Of a stretch of DNA of 5,839 nt, positions 3,656 to 5,839 are shown piece by piece. Made by a program: the position numbers and the translations under genes. How positions within the stretch are numbered: position 1 is the stretch's first letter; each line of letters begins with the position of its first letter. The stretch is from TMED26 sp042088965 (GTDB taxonomy: Bacteria > Pseudomonadota > Alphaproteobacteria > Thalassobaculales > Thalassobaculaceae): contig JBELLC010000149.1 of the NCBI GenBank assembly GCA_042088965.1, positions 1 through 5,839 of the forward strand. Reading direction: 5' to 3'. Below the pieces are notes generated by a model. The model did not search any database, was not told the origin of the DNA, and saw nothing but the letters and a program-made list of their open reading frames with translations.

Positions 3656-5839
3656 ATGATGTTTATGCCCCCTGACGGCGCGCCAAAACTGTTCACAATA
3701 CCCTCTGGCTTTGCTTTTGTTGATGCCTTGGCGGCAGGTTTATGGGCGGATGCCGGACACGACCCCTTGGCATTATCCCGGGCAACGGTTCTGCTGCCGA
3801 CTCGGCGTGCAGGCCGGGCCTTGCGTGAGGCCTTTTTGCGCCTTGGCGATGGCATGGCGATGGTTTTGCCGACCATTAGAGCGCTGGGGGATAGTGATGA
3901 AGATGATGTTAGTCTAACCAGCTTGGCTGTCGGCGCAGAACTGCCGCCGCCGATTGGGCCCCTACAGCGGCAATTTCGCTTGGCGCAACTTATTGTCAAA
4001 ATGGGCCGCCCGGGCCATCAACAAGCTGATGGTCCGATGGGGTTTGACCAAGCTTTACGGTTGGCTGAGGCGCTGGCGGATTTGCTGGATCAAATTCATA
4101 CCGAAGGTTTGGGCTTTGGAAACTTTAATGGTTTGGTGCCTGATGACTTGGCCGACCATTGGCAAATTACCCTGCAATTTCTGCAAATCGTCACCCATTA
4201 TTGGCCGGATATTCTGGCGGAGACAGGCACAGTTGATGCCGCTGCCTGGCGCAATGCGATGATGGCCCGGCAGGCCGATGCGTGGTTGCAAACGCCGCCG
4301 CGCGACCCGGTCATTATTGCAGGGTCAACCGGTTCGGTGCCTGCAACAGTCCGGTTAATGGCAGCCGCTTTATCCCTGCCTGCGGGGAGGGTGGTTTTGC
4401 CGGGTTTGGATGTGGATATGGACGATCATGTCTGGTCAGCCATTGCCGCCGACCCAAGCCATCCGTTCCATGGCATGGCCCGCTTGCTTGACCAGTTATC
4501 CCTTGATCGCGCGGCGGTAAGGATGTGGCCACATTTAGGGCTGGTTCCAACACCGAGCGCTGAACGCTTAGCGCGCATTGACTTGCTTACCGAGGCTTTG
4601 CGCCCTGCGGCTGTAACGGAAGGCTGGCGACGGCTTGCCGAAAATAAACCGCATATAAATGATCGGGTGATGGACCATTTAAGGCGTGTTGATTGCCCGG
4701 ATGAGCGAAACGAGGCTTTGGTTGTCGCCATGCATTTGCGCGAAGCCTTGGAAACACCGCACCGCCGCGCGGCATTAATCACGGCTGACCGCAAATTGGC
4801 GCGGCGGGTTAAGGCGGAATTACAGCGCTGGAATATTGATATTGATGATTCCGCTGGGGAGCCTTTAAGCGCTAGTCGCCCTGGGTCATTTTTACGGCTG
4901 GTTGCAGAGATGGTGGCCTCTGATTTGGCGCCGGTGGACTTACTGGCTGCATTAAAGCATCCGCTGGCGGCGGGGGGCTATCCGCCAGCACGTTTTCGCC
5001 AGCATGTTCGCCAAATGGAGCGCCAAATCTTGCGCGGCCCCCGACCTGCTGGCGGTGTTGAGGGGCTTCTTGCGGGGGCCGGAGATGACGGTGCAGTTTA
5101 TCCTGGGGCAATTGATCCTGTCCTGGCTGTATTAGCGGCACCTCTTGGCGCGTTTCAGGCGGTCCTGGCAGATCCATCTGCGCATATGCGTGAGGCGGTG
5201 AATGCCCATGTTGCTTTGGCGGAGGCTTTGGCGGCCAGTGATGATCAAACCGGGGCAGAACGGCTGTGGCGCGGTGATGCAGGTGAGGCAAGCGCACATT
5301 TGGTTGCTGAATTACTTGATCTATCCGCAAGCCTGGATGGCCTTCCAGCGGCTCAATATGTCGATATCTTCTCGCAGTTAATGGCAAGCCGTGCGGTTCG
5401 GCCAGGTTTTGATCGCCATCCACGTTTGGCGATCCTTGGGCCACTTGAGGCCCGCCTGCAAACCTATGATGTTGTCATTATTGGTGGCTTGAACGAAGGC
5501 AGTATGCCGCCAGATATTGGCGGTGACCCGTGGATGAGCAGACCCATGCGGCGGGCCTTTGGGTTGCCGCCACCCGAACGCCGTATCGGCCTGTCTGCCC
5601 ATGATTTTTTAAATGCTGCTGCTGCATCTGAGGTGATTTTGACAAGAGCCACGCGGGTTGACGGCGCGCCGTGTGAACCCTCCCGTTGGCTCTTGCGGCT
5701 CGATGCGGTCGTCACCGCCTTGCAATTGCCATCGCCAAAACAGGCAAGCGATATCTGGATTTCTTGGGCTCAAGGCTTAGATCGACCAGACACTGAGGTG
5801 CGGCTGCCACCACCCGCGCCAAAGCCGCCATTGGAGGCC
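3656..5839 (+). CDS. addB: Double-strand break repair protein AddB, alphaproteobacterial type (5' part, 728 codons)
   Basis: My own translation from 3656 stays open for 728 codons to the right edge; full proteins are near 1000 aa. AddB pairs with AddA in the helicase–nuclease that processes double-strand ends for RecA-dependent repair, the counterpart of RecBCD. Visible landmarks are TIPSGFAFVDALAAGL (14–29), VLLPTRRAGRALREAF (45–60), GDSDEDDV, AGSTGSVPAT (222–231), PGLDVDMDDHVW, RPGFDRHPRLAILGPLEARL, IIGGLNEG (608–615), DPWMSRPMRRAFGLPPPERR and SRWLLRL (676–682). The C-terminal PD-(D/E)XK nuclease expected in the family lies beyond the edge. The N-terminal segment has PTRRA where the B. subtilis protein carries a Walker A motif; this is usual in alphaproteobacterial AddB. 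Three in-frame ATGs (3656, 3659, 3665) compete. I chose 3656 because AGCGG (3646–3650) is best spaced from it. It lies 11 nt after murU, so it is probably in the same operon; addA would be expected next. Confidence 0.93.
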   Translation, partial: MMFMPPDGAPKLFTIPSGFAFVDALAAGLWADAGHDPLALSRATVLLPTRRAGRALREAFLRLGDGMAMVLPTIRALGDSDEDDVSLTSLAVGAELPPPIGPLQRQFRLAQLIVKMGRPGHQQADGPMGFDQALRLAEALADLLDQIHTEGLGFGNFNGLVPDDLADHWQITLQFLQIVTHYWPDILAETGTVDAAAWRNAMMARQADAWLQTPPRDPVIIAGSTGSVPATVRLMAAALSLPAGRVVLPGLDVDMDDHVWSAIAADPSHPFHGMARLLDQLSLDRAAVRMWPHLGLVPTPSAERLARIDLLTEALRPAAVTEGWRRLAENKPHINDRVMDHLRRVDCPDERNEALVVAMHLREALETPHRRAALITADRKLARRVKAELQRWNIDIDDSAGEPLSASRPGSFLRLVAEMVASDLAPVDLLAALKHPLAAGGYPPARFRQHVRQMERQILRGPRPAGGVEGLLAGAGDDGAVYPGAIDPVLAVLAAPLGAFQAVLADPSAHMREAVNAHVALAEALAASDDQTGAERLWRGDAGEASAHLVAELLDLSASLDGLPAAQYVDIFSQLMASRAVRPGFDRHPRLAILGPLEARLQTYDVVIIGGLNEGSMPPDIGGDPWMSRPMRRAFGLPPPERRIGLSAHDFLNAAAASEVILTRATRVDGAPCEPSRWLLRLDAVVTALQLPSPKQASDIWISWAQGLDRPDTEVRLPPPAPKPPLEA

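Noticed and set aside
3600..3660. Terminator or promoter between murU and addB
   Set aside because: Only 11 bp separate the genes, and no hairpin with a T tract or spaced promoter hexamers is visible.
3595..3999. 134-codon minus-strand open frame across the murU–addB junction
   Set aside because: Low-complexity basic composition without family motifs, fully covered by two recognised plus-strand genes.
4872..5444. 190-codon open frame on the minus strand
   Set aside because: It lies wholly inside addB, its translation is rich in Pro, His and Gln with no recognisable motif, and it is the antisense shadow of a well-supported gene.

Overview
The window looks like chromosomal DNA from a moderate-GC alphaproteobacterium. 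The evidence is the gene order tsaE – amgK-type sugar kinase – murU-type nucleotidyltransferase – addB, which is a familiar alphaproteobacterial neighbourhood, and the alphaproteobacterial style of the AddB sequence. A marine lineage such as SAR116 or a Rhodospirillales relative is possible but not shown. A run of exactly 100 N inside the second plus-strand gene indicates a draft or metagenome scaffold.

Left part (1–692). The 5' end of a minus-strand gene for a periplasmic substrate-binding protein of the branched-chain amino-acid (LivK/Peripla_BP_6) type runs off the left edge. It is preceded by a 90-nt leader, a textbook TPP (THI-box) riboswitch and a good sigma70-like promoter whose predicted start site lies at the foot of riboswitch helix P1. 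The leader carries four alternating complementary pentamers, which suggests a switching device. The transporter subunit is therefore predicted to serve thiamine or a thiamine precursor, not branched-chain amino acids.

Right part (693–5839). Four plus-strand genes are tightly packed or overlapping. (1) A 444-aa protein joins an N-terminal degenerate Rossmann/SAM-methyltransferase-like domain to a complete TsaE ATPase of tRNA t6A synthesis. (2) An anomeric amino-sugar kinase (AmgK-like) is interrupted by the assembly gap, which has removed its catalytic core. (3) A MurNAc-1-phosphate uridylyltransferase (MurU-like) follows. Together (2) and (3) would feed recycled cell-wall MurNAc back to UDP-MurNAc. 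(4) The first 728 residues of AddB, part of the AddAB double-strand-break repair helicase–nuclease, run off the right edge.

The points most worth a second look are the methyltransferase-like/TsaE fusion (or a one-base error imitating one), the TPP riboswitch on a LivK-type binding protein with its four-segment leader, and the probable under-sizing of the N gap. No mobile element, CRISPR array, tRNA or rRNA was seen.
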